Shown here one piece after another: positions 27,377-36,595 of a stretch of DNA of 64,000 nucleotides. The DNA is from Salinigranum rubrum (GTDB lineage: Archaea; Halobacteriota; Halobacteria; Halobacteriales; Haloferacaceae), in the NCBI RefSeq assembly GCF_002906575.1, contig NZ_CP026309.1:868001-932000 (forward strand), given 5' to 3'. The notes under the pieces were generated by a model. The model was given only the letters and a program-made list of their open reading frames with translations, did not search any database and was not told the origin of the DNA. Position 1 is the first letter of the stretch; each line of letters opens with the position of its first letter. The position numbers and the translations under genes were made by a program.

Positions 27377-27707
27377 GCGGGCACCGACGTCTCCTGGTGG
27401 CGGCGGTGTTATCCCTCGCTGTCGGCCGGACCCGACTCGGACTTTCGGCGGGTGTATTTCGATACGCAATATAATTAATTGTATATTCGAGAGGGGCAGC
27501 TAAAATCGCGCGCAGACGAACGAGCACGTGTCGGCCTTCGCGAACGCGTCGAGGTTCTCATCGCCGCCGCCGAGGGGGAACGGCCCACGCTCGAAGCGTT
27601 CAACGACCCCGGCTATCGGGTGTATGGGCCCGCCAGGCATTCGCGAGCGTCGAATCATCACGAACGTTCGTTACTCCGATCCATTACGGTTGTATTAGTG
27701 TAATCCA
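27377..27707. other. Gene-free AT-rich spacer
   Basis: Between the hydrolase promoter and the IclR gene end there is no gene that I can support. A markedly AT-rich stretch at about 27460-27490 (containing AATATAATTAATTGTATATT, a near-palindrome) stands out in the GC-rich background. A 74-codon plus-strand reading at 27479-27703 has no recognisable family and is probably not real. Confidence 0.5.
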
Positions 27708-28475
27708 TCAGCTCATCGAGTTCTCCAGCTCGAACTCGTTGGCGACGCCGAGCAGCGTCTCGGGGAGCCCCGTCTCGAACCGGTCGTCGGTCATCCGGTT
27801 GGCGGGACTCGCAACGCTGAACGCCCCGATCACCTGACCGTCAGGGCCGTTCACGGGGACGCCGACGGCCTTGACGCCGTCGAGTTGCTCCTCGTGGTTG
27901 AACGCGACCCCGCGCTCGCGGACGGATTCGAGCTCCGCCACCAGGGTGTCGGCGTCGGTGATGGTGTTCTCCGTCGCCGCGGGGAGGCCCCACTCGTCGA
28001 TGATCGCCCCCACGCGCCCGTCAGGGAGCCGTGAGAGGATGGACTTCCCGGCGGCCGTCTGGTGGAGGTGGAACCGCTTGCCGACCGTCGAGTACGTCCA
28101 GACGGCGTGCTGCCCCGAGAACGTGTACATGTAGACCCCTCGGCCGTTCTCCTCGACGGCGAACACCGCGCGGCACTCGGTCTCCTCGGCGAGCTGTTCG
28201 GTGTACGACTCGGCGATGCGGTACGCCTTTCGCCTGTTGCGAACGTAGTCGCCGAGGCTCAAGAACGCGAGGCTCAGGTGGTAGACGTCGCCGGTCTTGA
28301 CGACGTACTCGTTCTCCGCGAGCGTCGTCAGGTGCGCGTGGACGGTGCTCGGTGCCAGGTCCATCGCCTCCGCCAGCTCGGTCACCCGGGCCCCGTCCAA
28401 GTCCCGAAGGGTCTCGACGACGCGCAACGAGGTCGCCGTCGTCTGCAACGTCCGGCCGCCGCCTTGGGTGCTCAT
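27708..28475 (-). CDS. IclR family transcriptional regulator
   Basis: A 255-aa repressor/activator. The N-terminal winged helix (TSLRVVETLRDLDGARVTEL, then DLAPSTVHAHLTTLAENEYV) precedes an IclR effector domain with AEETECRAVFAVEENGRGVY, HLHQTAAGKSILSRLPDGRV and GVAFNHEEQLDGVKAVGVPV. IclR proteins in haloarchaea often control sugar and organic-acid catabolism. Its place at the head of the island with the BKACE gene, ABC transporter and dehydrogenases suggests that it regulates them; the ligand is unknown. Confidence 0.92.
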   Translation of the reverse strand: MSTQGGGRTLQTTATSLRVVETLRDLDGARVTELAEAMDLAPSTVHAHLTTLAENEYVVKTGDVYHLSLAFLSLGDYVRNRRKAYRIAESYTEQLAEETECRAVFAVEENGRGVYMYTFSGQHAVWTYSTVGKRFHLHQTAAGKSILSRLPDGRVGAIIDEWGLPAATENTITDADTLVAELESVRERGVAFNHEEQLDGVKAVGVPVNGPDGQVIGAFSVASPANRMTDDRFETGLPETLLGVANEFELENSMS

Positions 28476-28687
28476 GGGGGGGAGTCACATCCCTCCCTAT
28501 TTAATATTCGGTACGCGCAAATCGCTCGGCGCCCCGTCACGCCGACATCTCATGGTAGGTTAAGACAGGACACGAAGTCGCCTCGCCCCTGGAGACCGAG
28601 ATTCGTCGCTCGTGAACGAGTGAGACGGTCGTCGAGAGGGTCGAGACGCGCCGTCCGAGAACCGATTCGCAGGTGCCGAACGCGGAT

Positions 28688-29542
28688 TCAGAGCCCGAGT
28701 ATCTCGCGCGCTTCCGTCGGGGAGGCGACTTCGCGTTCGAGTTCGTCGGCGATCCGTGCGGTCCGTCGGACGAGCTGTGCGTTACTCTCGGCGAGTTCCC
28801 CGCGGCGGTAGTAGACGTTGTCCTCCATTCCGACCCTCACGTGCCCGCCCATCGTAATCGCGGCCGTGGTCATCGGCAGCTGGTGTTTGCCGACGGCGAG
28901 ACACTGCCACTCGACGGGGTCGGGGAGGTTGTCGACGAAGTTCACGAGGTTTCGCGGGCCGGGAGGCATCCCGTTCTGCATCCCGAAGATGACTGTCGCC
29001 CAGTACGGCTCGTCGAGGAGTCCCTCCTCGATGAGGTGTTCCGCCTCGGGGATGTGGCCGGGGTTGAACAGTTCGAGTTCGGGCTTCACGCCGGCGTCGC
29101 GCATCCGCTCGGAGTACTCCTCGTTCTGCTCGCGCGTGTTCTCGGCCGTCCGCGTCTGGCCGAAGTTGATCGGGCCGAGGTCGATGGTCGCGAGTTCGGG
29201 CCGAGGCTCGGTTTCGAGCACGGGCGCGATGCGTTCCTCGCGCGTGTAGATGCCGCCGCCGCCGGTGGTGAAGTTCACGATCATGTCGTCGCAGTACTCG
29301 TCGATGGCGTCCCGTAGGAGTTGGAAGCGCTCTACCGACTTGGTGTCCTCGTCGTTCTCGTCGCGGGCGTGGAGGTGAACCATCGACGCACCCGCCGCTT
29401 CGCACTCGGCGAGGTCCTTCGCCACCTCCTCGGGTTGGGTGGGGAGGTTCGGGTTCGCCTCCTTTCCGTGGAGGCCGCCGGTGGTCGCGACGGTGATGAT
29501 GAGCTTTTTCCCGAAGAAGTCGTCGTAGCCCTGGTATGCCAT
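28688..29542 (-). CDS. Beta-keto acid cleavage enzyme (BKACE, DUF849)
   Basis: BKACE enzymes condense a beta-keto acid with acetyl-CoA and cleave it to acetoacetate plus a CoA ester; the founding member acts on 3-keto-5-aminohexanoate in lysine fermentation. This 284-aa protein has the zinc ligands in ASMVHLHARDENDEDTKSVE and GGHVRVGMEDNVYYRRGELA, and a TIM-barrel core with VNFTTGGGG. The substrate-contact region IFGMQNGMPPGPRNLVNFVD varies between subgroups. Start ATG 29542 fits the family (MAYQGYDDFFGKKLIITVAT). It is divergent from an SDR gene; sugar-acid substrates such as keto-deoxyribonate are plausible. Confidence 0.88.
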   Translation of the reverse strand: MAYQGYDDFFGKKLIITVATTGGLHGKEANPNLPTQPEEVAKDLAECEAAGASMVHLHARDENDEDTKSVERFQLLRDAIDEYCDDMIVNFTTGGGGIYTREERIAPVLETEPRPELATIDLGPINFGQTRTAENTREQNEEYSERMRDAGVKPELELFNPGHIPEAEHLIEEGLLDEPYWATVIFGMQNGMPPGPRNLVNFVDNLPDPVEWQCLAVGKHQLPMTTAAITMGGHVRVGMEDNVYYRRGELAESNAQLVRRTARIADELEREVASPTEAREILGL

Positions 29543-29627
29543 ATTCCGACGACTCCGCGTCGGAACTTTACTATTTCGGGAGTCGCGGCCCGCCGTCCGG
29601 ACGCTCTTCGAGCGGATGGTCACTATC

Positions 29628-29635
29628 TTTATATA
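29628..29635 (+). promoter_or_regulatory. TATA box of the SDR gene at 29658
   Basis: TTTATATA lies 23-30 nt before ATG 29658, a canonical leaderless haloarchaeal promoter. The 115-bp gap to the divergent BKACE start probably contains both promoters and the shared regulator site. Confidence 0.65.
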
Positions 29636-29657
29636 CCTTCATCGGGCTTGGGGAGAT

Positions 29658-30434
29658 ATGGAACGAGATAGCACCGCCCTAGTGACCGGTGGAGGGCGTG
29701 GTATCGGCCAGGCCATCTGCGCCGAACTGGCGGCTCGCGGGAACGACATCGTCATCGCCGACCTCGACGAAGAGGAGATGGCGTCCACGGTCGACCTTGT
29801 CGAAGCGGAGGGTCGACGCGCGCTCGCGCTCCAGACGGACCTGAAGCACCTCGACAGCGTCGAGACGGCGGTCGAGACCGCTCTGGGCGAGTTCGGCACC
29901 ATCGAGCACCTCGTCAACAACGCGGGCATCGCGGGTCCGACCTCCGCGTGCGAGCAGATCAGCTCCGAGGAGTGGGACGAGACGCTTGCGGTGAACCTCC
30001 GCGGCCCCTTTTACACCTGTCGAACGTTGCTCCCGCCGATGAAATCCGCGGGGTACGGCCGCATCGTCAACATCGCTTCCGTGACCGGAAAACGCCCGCT
30101 CACCAAGCGGACGCCCTACGCGACCACCAAGATGGGACTCATCGGCTTCACCCGAACGCTCGCCGCCGAAGTCGGCGAACACGACATCAACGTCAACGCG
30201 GTCTGTCCCGGGTCGGTCGACGGGCCCCGGATCCGACAGGTCTTCGAGCAGAAGGCGGAGGCCACGGGCCAGAGCTACGAGGCGGTCCGACAGAGCGCAG
30301 AGAACGAGAGCCCCCGCCAGGAACTGGTGACCCGCGAGGACATCGCGAACGCCGTCGCGTTCCTCTGCTCGTCGGACGCCGACCGCATCACCGGGCAGGA
30401 CCTCAACGTCTCGGCGGGGAAAGTGATGTACTGA
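29658..30434 (+). CDS. Short-chain dehydrogenase/reductase
   Basis: A 258-aa NAD(P)-dependent oxidoreductase of the classical SDR family. The cofactor motif is TALVTGGGRGIGQAI, with Asp in IVIADLDEEE favouring NAD. NNAG is present, with catalytic Ser in IVNIASVTG and Tyr/Lys in TPYATTKMG. VNAVCPGSVDGPRI and ITGQDLNVSAG close the fold. It is the first plus-strand gene of the island, divergent from BKACE, and could oxidise a hydroxy-acid to the beta-keto acid that BKACE cleaves. Other SDR roles (FabG-type) are possible. Confidence 0.88.
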   Translation: MERDSTALVTGGGRGIGQAICAELAARGNDIVIADLDEEEMASTVDLVEAEGRRALALQTDLKHLDSVETAVETALGEFGTIEHLVNNAGIAGPTSACEQISSEEWDETLAVNLRGPFYTCRTLLPPMKSAGYGRIVNIASVTGKRPLTKRTPYATTKMGLIGFTRTLAAEVGEHDINVNAVCPGSVDGPRIRQVFEQKAEATGQSYEAVRQSAENESPRQELVTREDIANAVAFLCSSDADRITGQDLNVSAGKVMY

Positions 30435-30514
30435 CCGCCGCCGCGACGCCGTGTACCGAGAAGACGCCGCGCCGAGTCAACGGCTCCTGGGAACTGTCGT
30501 GATTTTCAATCATA

Positions 30515-30523
30515 AACTATATA
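30515..30523 (+). promoter_or_regulatory. TATA box of the ABC transporter operon
   Basis: AACTATATA lies about 34-42 nt before ATG 30557, with AT-rich sequence on both sides (30501-30537). It marks a separate promoter for the substrate-binding protein and the permease genes after it. Confidence 0.55.
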
Positions 30524-30556
30524 CCGAGGGATTAACCACATGAGGACGTCGTAAAC

Positions 30557-31930
30557 ATGGTACGAGATAGCAGCAACCAGTCCAGGCGTCGCTTCCTGAA
30601 GCAGACCGTCGCCGGTGGGTCGGCGGTCACGCTGGGTGGGCTCGCAGGATGTACTGGCAGCGGCGGTTCGTCGGGCGGTTCGGCCACATCGAGCGGGTCG
30701 AACTCCGGCTCCGGCGGGTCGAGCAACGGCGACTCCTCCGGTTCCTCGGGTTCCGGCTCCGGCGGTGGCTCGATGACCTCGATGGCCTCCATCGCCAACC
30801 GACAGAACTCCTACTGGCTCAGCTGGGAGAAGGGCTACCTCGAGGCTGCCGAGGCCTTCGGCTACGAGACGAACGTCCAGACGAACAACGGCGAGGTCCA
30901 GACACAGCAACAGCAGTTCGACACGGCGGTGTCGAACGACGCGGACTTCATCGTCGGGCAGACCTACACCAACGCCGCCGCAATCACACTCGCGGAGACG
31001 CTGGCGGAAAGCGGCACGCCGGGTGTCCTCGCGGTGACCATCGCCGACTGGTTCGTCCCACAGGACGCCGGTGAGGAGTACGTGACGTTCTTCACGCCCC
31101 ACTTCGTCAACCACGCCTACACCGCCGCGAAGATGCTGTTCGAGGCGATGGGCGGCAGCGGGATGTTCGTCCACATCGAGGGCAACCGCGGGACAGCCCC
31201 CAACATCGGTCGGAACAAGGGTGTCGACCTGGCGATGCAGGAGTACCCGGACATCGAGATGGCGGGGCCGCGCCAGCCGGGCAACTGGATCCGCTCGGAC
31301 GCCCGCAGCGTCATGAACGACAAGGTCTCCCAGTTCGGCGACGACATCGACGGCTACTTCGGTCAGAACGACGCCGTCGCGCTGGGCGGGCTCACCATCC
31401 TCGAGGAGAACGACATCGACGTGCCCGTCGTCGGCATCGACGCGAGCGAGCCCGGGCTCGCGGCCATCGCCGAGGACCGGATGACCGGGACCGTCTCGGG
31501 CATGGGCCCGTGGCAGGCCGGCTGGTCGGTCGCGAAGTGCCACGACTACATCAACGGCCACACGCTCAGCGACGCAGAGAAGATGATGTCGTTCAACGCG
31601 CCGGTCTGTGTCAAGAACCCCGACGAGTGGACCGACGCCATCGACCGGCTCCCGGTCGTCGACGCCGCCGACTACAACGAGGCCATCTTCTCGGGCGAGA
31701 CGCCCTACGACTGGACGAAAATGTCCGTCGTCGAGGCCGGCGAGGACGCCTGGGACCCCCAGATCGACATGCAGCCCATGAACCTCGCGGACATGAAGGA
31801 GGTCCTCGACTGGAAGGACGCGGACAAGCCGAGCGACTACAGCCTGCCGGGCGTCTACACCGACGACACCGTCCAGGAGGAGACGACCCAGCTGTACCGG
31901 GACCGCTTCCAGACGAATCCGCTCAAATAA
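30557..31930 (+). CDS. Sugar ABC transporter substrate-binding lipoprotein (RbsB-like)
   Basis: A 457-aa exported lipoprotein. The Tat signal and lipobox QSRRRFLKQTVAGGSAVTL, then GGLAGC, are followed by a Ser/Gly-rich linker (to about residue 75) and a type I periplasmic-binding fold. Strings such as NADFIVG-like NDADFIVGQTYTNAA, GYFGQNDAVALGGLTILEEN and DVPVVGIDASEPGLAAIAED resemble ribose/galactose binders. It lies 18 nt before the ATPase gene. The ligand is unknown; a pentose or deoxy-sugar is suggested by neighbours only. Confidence 0.9.
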   Translation: MVRDSSNQSRRRFLKQTVAGGSAVTLGGLAGCTGSGGSSGGSATSSGSNSGSGGSSNGDSSGSSGSGSGGGSMTSMASIANRQNSYWLSWEKGYLEAAEAFGYETNVQTNNGEVQTQQQQFDTAVSNDADFIVGQTYTNAAAITLAETLAESGTPGVLAVTIADWFVPQDAGEEYVTFFTPHFVNHAYTAAKMLFEAMGGSGMFVHIEGNRGTAPNIGRNKGVDLAMQEYPDIEMAGPRQPGNWIRSDARSVMNDKVSQFGDDIDGYFGQNDAVALGGLTILEENDIDVPVVGIDASEPGLAAIAEDRMTGTVSGMGPWQAGWSVAKCHDYINGHTLSDAEKMMSFNAPVCVKNPDEWTDAIDRLPVVDAADYNEAIFSGETPYDWTKMSVVEAGEDAWDPQIDMQPMNLADMKEVLDWKDADKPSDYSLPGVYTDDTVQEETTQLYRDRFQTNPLK

Positions 31931-31948
31931 CCCTCATCACACGCCCCC

Positions 31949-33520
31949 ATGGCATCACAGACACACACCAACGCGATGGACGGGGACCGGGCCAGCTCCG
32001 AGAGTGAGGACCACAGTTTCCGCGTCGAGGGTATCTCGAAGTCGTTCCGCCACGTGCAAGCACTCAAAGACGTGTCGCTGGCCGTCGACCACGGCGAGGT
32101 CATCGGCCTGGTCGGGGAGAACGGCGCGGGAAAGAGCACGCTGTTGAACATCCTGACCGGCGTGTTGCAGGCGGACGAGGGACAGCTGTACGTCGACGGA
32201 GACCCGGTCACGTTCACGAATCCGCGTGAAGCGGCGAACCACGGCGTCTCGCTCGTCCACCAGGAGCAGGACGTCATCACGACCATGCGGGGGTACGAGA
32301 ACCTCTATCTCGGACGGGAGATGGAGCGCTTCGGGGTGCTCGAGAAGGAACAGATGCGCGAGGAGGCCCAGGCCTTCGTCGACGACCTGGGTATCAACAT
32401 CGACGTGGACGAGCGCGTGCGTAACTACACGTTCAACGAGCGCCAGATGCTCGAAATCGCGAAGGCGTTCCACGTCTCCCAGAAGTCCGAGAACCCCGTC
32501 ATCCTGCTCGACGAGCCGACGGCCGGGCTCGAAGAGAGCGGCCGCAAGATCCTCTTCGACCTCGTGAACGACCTGCGAGAACGGGCGACGTTCGTCTTCG
32601 TCTCCCACGAACTCGACGAGGTACTGCAGATCTCCGACCGGATCTACGTCCTCAAGGACGGGGAGCGCGTCGGCTCCACGACCGCGGCCGAAGCAACTAC
32701 GGACTCGCTGCAGCAGGCGATGGTCGGTCGGGAGACCGCCGACGAGTACTACCGCGTCCCCGACCAGCGGCGCGAGGCCGACCTCGGCGAGACGGCGATG
32801 ACCGTCGAAGGGGTGGCCCACGAGGACACCGTCGGCCCGATTTCCTTCTCCATCCGTGAAGGTGAGATATTCGGCATCGTCGGCGTCGAGGGGTCGGGCA
32901 AGCAGCGGCTCGGGCGCCTGCTCGCGGGCGACCTCGACGCGACTCGGGGCTCGGTCTCCGTCGGCGGCACCACGCTGCAGAACCCGACGGTCTCGGACAT
33001 GGTCGACGCGGGCGTCGGCTACATCCCGAAAGACCGGAAGTCCGAGGGCCTGCTGCTCTACCAGTCGGTGCTGGTCAACACCTCCCTGGCGATGGTCCGG
33101 GACATGAACGGCAACCTGCCGCTGCTCGATCTGGATGCCGAGGAGGAGGCGACGCTCGACGCCATCGAGGAGCTGTCCATCAAAACGCCGGGCCCCAACG
33201 CGCTGGTGCACGGCCTGAGCGGCGGGAACCAGCAGAAGGTCGTCATCGCCCGCTGGCTGGCCCAGGAGACCCCGGTGCTCGTGATGGACAACGTGACTCG
33301 GGGCATCGACGTCGGTGCCAAAGAGGAGGTGTACCGGCTCTGCCGTGAGCTGACCGACAAGGGGGTCTCTATCGTTTTCATCGGCGACGAACTGCCCGAG
33401 GTCATCGGCATGTCCAACCGCATCGCCGTGATGGCGAAAGGCGAGTTCGTCCGCGAACCCTTCGACGCCTCACCGGGTAACAAACCGACCGAAGAGGACC
33501 TGATACAGGAGATGATCTGA
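31949..33520 (+). CDS. Sugar ABC transporter ATP-binding protein (RbsA-like)
   Basis: A 523-aa protein with two fused ABC domains, as in ribose/galactose uptake systems. Domain 1 has Walker A GLVGENGAGKSTLLN, an atypical signature YTFNERQMLEIAKAF and Walker B VILLDEPTAGLEES. Domain 2 has Walker A GVEGSGKQR, less canonical as usual in RbsA, signature LSGGNQQKVVIARWL and VLVMDNVTRGIDVG. It energises the permease downstream, 2 nt away. Upstream and downstream spacing shows one operon. Confidence 0.93.
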   Translation: MASQTHTNAMDGDRASSESEDHSFRVEGISKSFRHVQALKDVSLAVDHGEVIGLVGENGAGKSTLLNILTGVLQADEGQLYVDGDPVTFTNPREAANHGVSLVHQEQDVITTMRGYENLYLGREMERFGVLEKEQMREEAQAFVDDLGINIDVDERVRNYTFNERQMLEIAKAFHVSQKSENPVILLDEPTAGLEESGRKILFDLVNDLRERATFVFVSHELDEVLQISDRIYVLKDGERVGSTTAAEATTDSLQQAMVGRETADEYYRVPDQRREADLGETAMTVEGVAHEDTVGPISFSIREGEIFGIVGVEGSGKQRLGRLLAGDLDATRGSVSVGGTTLQNPTVSDMVDAGVGYIPKDRKSEGLLLYQSVLVNTSLAMVRDMNGNLPLLDLDAEEEATLDAIEELSIKTPGPNALVHGLSGGNQQKVVIARWLAQETPVLVMDNVTRGIDVGAKEEVYRLCRELTDKGVSIVFIGDELPEVIGMSNRIAVMAKGEFVREPFDASPGNKPTEEDLIQEMI

Positions 33521-33522
33521 CA

Positions 33523-34515
33523 ATGAGTACAAGTAGCGTCAGCGAGTGGATCACCAACCAACGAGAGCAGCGTACCCTCCACGACTGGGTACAGGATCTG
33601 GGCCCGTTCGTCATGCTGTTCGGGCTGATGCTCGTCTTCACGTTCACGACGGAGCGCTTTTTCACCGAGGCCAACCTGCTCGACAACGTCGCGAAGAACG
33701 CCGTGACGCTGCTGTTGGTGGCGCTGGCGGGGACCTTCCCCATCCTCCAGCAGAGCATCGACCTCTCGGTCGAGTCGGTCGTGTTGCTGACGGGCGTCGT
33801 GACCGTCGTCCTGATTTCGCAGTTCGGCCTGGGCCTCTTGGCCATTCCGCTCGCCATCGGCGTCGGGATGCTCGCCGGTCTGTTCAACGGCGTCGTCTTC
33901 ACGAAGCTCAAGGTGCCCTCGTTCCTGGTCACGCTCGGGACGCTCTCGGTGTTGGCTGGGGTCGGGAAGATCATCACCGGTGGCTCGACCATCACCTTCC
34001 GGAACTCCGCCATCCGCACCATCTCGACCGGCGACGTCTTCGGCGTCCCCAACCTCGTACTCTGGGGGCTGCTCATCTACGTGGCCACCATCGTCCTGGC
34101 CTTCCGGACGAAGTTCGGCCGGTACTGCTTCGCGCTGGGCGAGAACGAGCGCGTCGTCGAACTGGCCGGCGCGAAGGTCGACCGCTACAAGATCTACCCC
34201 TTCGTGCTGTCGGGGCTGCTCTGTGGCACCGCCGGCGTCCTGCTGACGCTGCGCATCTCGTCGGCCTCGCCGAACATCGGGAGCGGGCTCCTCTTGCCCA
34301 GCATCGCCGCCATCGTCATGGGCGGGACGGCGTTGACCGGCGGCGTCGGCGGGCCCCACCGGACCATTCTGGGCGTGCTCGTCATCGCGGTGCTGAACAA
34401 CGGGATGAACCTGCTCGGCATCGACTCGTTCGTCCAGGAGATCATCTTAGGGCTCGTGGTCGTCGCCGCGGTGGCGCTCTCGATCGACCGCGCGAAGATA
34501 GACGTGGTGAAGTAA
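33523..34515 (+). CDS. Sugar ABC transporter permease (RbsC-like)
   Basis: A 330-aa permease with about nine or ten hydrophobic helices. Family motifs are LVALAGTFPILQQSIDLSVE, GLFNGVVFTKLKVPSFLVTL, FALGENERVVELAGAKVDRY (the cytoplasmic loop that contacts the ATPase) and GGTALTGGVGGPHRTILGVL. The order binding protein-ATPase-permease is that of carbohydrate uptake transporter 2 operons. Only one permease gene is present, so it probably forms a homodimer. Confidence 0.92.
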   Translation: MSTSSVSEWITNQREQRTLHDWVQDLGPFVMLFGLMLVFTFTTERFFTEANLLDNVAKNAVTLLLVALAGTFPILQQSIDLSVESVVLLTGVVTVVLISQFGLGLLAIPLAIGVGMLAGLFNGVVFTKLKVPSFLVTLGTLSVLAGVGKIITGGSTITFRNSAIRTISTGDVFGVPNLVLWGLLIYVATIVLAFRTKFGRYCFALGENERVVELAGAKVDRYKIYPFVLSGLLCGTAGVLLTLRISSASPNIGSGLLLPSIAAIVMGGTALTGGVGGPHRTILGVLVIAVLNNGMNLLGIDSFVQEIILGLVVVAAVALSIDRAKIDVVK

Positions 34516-34605
34516 CTCACCCTCCGCTTCGTACCCCTCTCGCGGTCGTTCGCTTTGCACCGTCTCCGACCAAAGATTCATGTTCAATGCTAGCGCAGCA
34601 CAGAT

Positions 34606-35031
34606 ATGGGACGCACACTCGTCGCACTAGACGATTCGCCGCAGGCACAGAACGCGCTCGCGTACGCCCTCTCGGTTCACGAGCGGGACGAGTTCGTCCT
34701 CCTGCACGTCATCGACTACAGCGAGTCCATCACGGACCCCGGTCGTGGCGGCCGCGGCCGTCTCGAAGGCTGGTACCAGAAGGCCACCGAGGACGCCGAG
34801 GACCTGTTCGAAGAGGCGACGGCGCTCACCGACGACTACGACGTCTCCGTGACGACCGTCGTCGCGGACGGAAAGCCCGCCCAGGAGATCATCGACTGCG
34901 CCGACGACCACGACGTCGACCAGATCGTCATGGGAAGCCACGGACGGACGGGCGTCGCTCGCATCCTTCTCGGGAGCGTCGCCGAACAGGTCGTCCGGCG
35001 CTCCGAGCGCCCGACGACGGTGGTTCACTGA
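34606..35031 (+). CDS. Universal stress protein (UspA)
   Basis: A 141-aa single-domain Usp. MGRTLVALDDSPQAQNALAY begins the fold, and VMGSHGRTGVARILLGSVAE carries the ATP-binding G-2x-G-9x-G(S) pattern. Such proteins are abundant in haloarchaea and modulate stress or transport. It follows the transporter genes by 90 nt and may share their regulation, but that is uncertain. Confidence 0.9.
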   Translation: MGRTLVALDDSPQAQNALAYALSVHERDEFVLLHVIDYSESITDPGRGGRGRLEGWYQKATEDAEDLFEEATALTDDYDVSVTTVVADGKPAQEIIDCADDHDVDQIVMGSHGRTGVARILLGSVAEQVVRRSERPTTVVH

Positions 35032-35050
35032 CCTGGGGGTAAAGGGCGAC

Positions 35051-36499
35051 TCAGTCGAGTCGGACGCAGACGTTCTTGAGCTGTGTGTAGTTGTGGATCG
35101 CCTGCCGTCCGTTCTCGCGGCCGATGCCGCTCTCTTTGTACCCACCGAACGGCGTCTCGTTCCCGCCGGCGAACCACTCGTTGACGTATATCTGTCCGGC
35201 GTCGAGGTCACGAGCGACCCGGTGGGCTCGTCCGACGTCGCGCGTCATCACGCCCGCGACGAGACCGTACCGGGTGTCGTTCGCGAGGCGCACCGCCTCG
35301 GCCTCGTCGGCGAACGCCCCGACCGTCAGCACCGGGCCGAATACCTCCTCCTGTGCGATCCGGCTGTCGTTGTCGACGCGGTCGAACACCGTCGGCTCGA
35401 CGAAGTAGCCGGGTCGGTCGAGCGTGTCGCCGCCGACGAGCGGGTCGCCGACCGTCTCTCGACCCAGGTCGAGATACTCCGCGACCCGTTCCCGGTGTTC
35501 TCCGGACACCAGCGGACCGACGTCGGGGTCGTCGACGCCGGGGCCGACCGAGAGGCCCGCCACCGCGTCGACCAGTCTGTCGACGTACTCGTCGTGGACG
35601 GCCTCGTTGACGAGCACCCGCGAACTCGCCGAGCAGACCTGTCCCGCGTTCGTGAAGATGCCGCTGACCGTCTCCTCGACCGCTCGACCCAGGTCGGCGT
35701 CCGGGAACACCAGAAGCGGGCTCTTTCCTCCGAGTTCCAGGTGGACCTCGTTGACGTTCGAGACGGCGGCTTTCGCCACCTCGCGACCCGTCGCTCCCGA
35801 CCCGGTGAACGTCACGCAGTCGATGTCAGGGTGGGACGTCAGCGTCGCGCCGGCCTCGACGCCGTCTCCTGGAATCACGTTGAGGACGCCCGAGGGGAGT
35901 CCGGCCTCCTCCGCGAGGCGGGCGACCGTCAGGGCGCCGACCGGCGTCTCCTCCGCGGGTTTCACCACCGCCGTGTTGCCCGCAGCGAGCGCGGGCGCGA
36001 CGCTTCGCGCGAAGAGGTAGATGGGAACGTTCCACGGGACGATGTGCGCCGTGACGCCGAGCGGTTCGTGACGGGTGTAGTCGACGTAGTCGTCGCCGAG
36101 CGGAATCGACTCGCCCTCGATCTTGTCCGCCTCGCCGGCGTAGTACTCGAAGTGTCGCGCACACCGACGGACCTGGTCGCGGGCCTCCGAGAGCGGCTTC
36201 CCGTTCTCCAGCGTCTCGATGCGTGCGAGGCGGTCCGCGTGCTCCCGAATCGCCTCGGCGACGGCCAGAAGCGTTCTGGTCCGCTCTTTCGGTACCCGCG
36301 CGGCCCACTCGTCGCACGCCGACGCCGCGACCGACACCGCCGCGGACACGTCCGCCTCCGTCGCGGCGGCGACGTGGGTCAGCACCTCGCCCGTCGCGGG
36401 GTTCTCGACGGCGAGCGTTCGCCCGCCGCTCGCCGGTCGGTCGGTGCCGTCGATCCACAGTCCGTACTCCTCGCTCTCGATAGCTGACGCTTGCGCCAT
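35051..36499 (-). CDS. NAD(P)-dependent aldehyde dehydrogenase
   Basis: A 482-aa ALDH superfamily enzyme that oxidises an aldehyde to an acid. Catalytic Glu lies in NEVHLELGGKSPLLVFPDAD and catalytic Cys in FTNAGQVCSASSRVLVNEAV. The cofactor site is VTAHIVPWNVPIYLFARSVA and FTGSGATGREVAKAA, and the C-terminal PFGGYKESGIGRENGRQA is intact. Length is typical. It is convergent with UspA and tandem with the next SDR on the minus strand (97 nt gap). It could process sugar aldehydes such as 2-deoxyribose or downstream intermediates. Confidence 0.92.
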   Translation of the reverse strand: MAQASAIESEEYGLWIDGTDRPASGGRTLAVENPATGEVLTHVAAATEADVSAAVSVAASACDEWAARVPKERTRTLLAVAEAIREHADRLARIETLENGKPLSEARDQVRRCARHFEYYAGEADKIEGESIPLGDDYVDYTRHEPLGVTAHIVPWNVPIYLFARSVAPALAAGNTAVVKPAEETPVGALTVARLAEEAGLPSGVLNVIPGDGVEAGATLTSHPDIDCVTFTGSGATGREVAKAAVSNVNEVHLELGGKSPLLVFPDADLGRAVEETVSGIFTNAGQVCSASSRVLVNEAVHDEYVDRLVDAVAGLSVGPGVDDPDVGPLVSGEHRERVAEYLDLGRETVGDPLVGGDTLDRPGYFVEPTVFDRVDNDSRIAQEEVFGPVLTVGAFADEAEAVRLANDTRYGLVAGVMTRDVGRAHRVARDLDAGQIYVNEWFAGGNETPFGGYKESGIGRENGRQAIHNYTQLKNVCVRLD

Positions 36500-36595
36500 G
36501 CTACCTGACCGTTCGAGAGACGACCTGTTAACAGTTACGCGCGACGCCGAATTCGCCCGAGTGGGGCCACACTCGCTCTCTCGCTCTCCCGCCGC

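Noticed and set aside
27479-27703. Plus-strand reading of 74 aa
   Set aside because: No family, no clear promoter or ribosome site, and it crosses an AT-rich spacer; not enough to call a gene.
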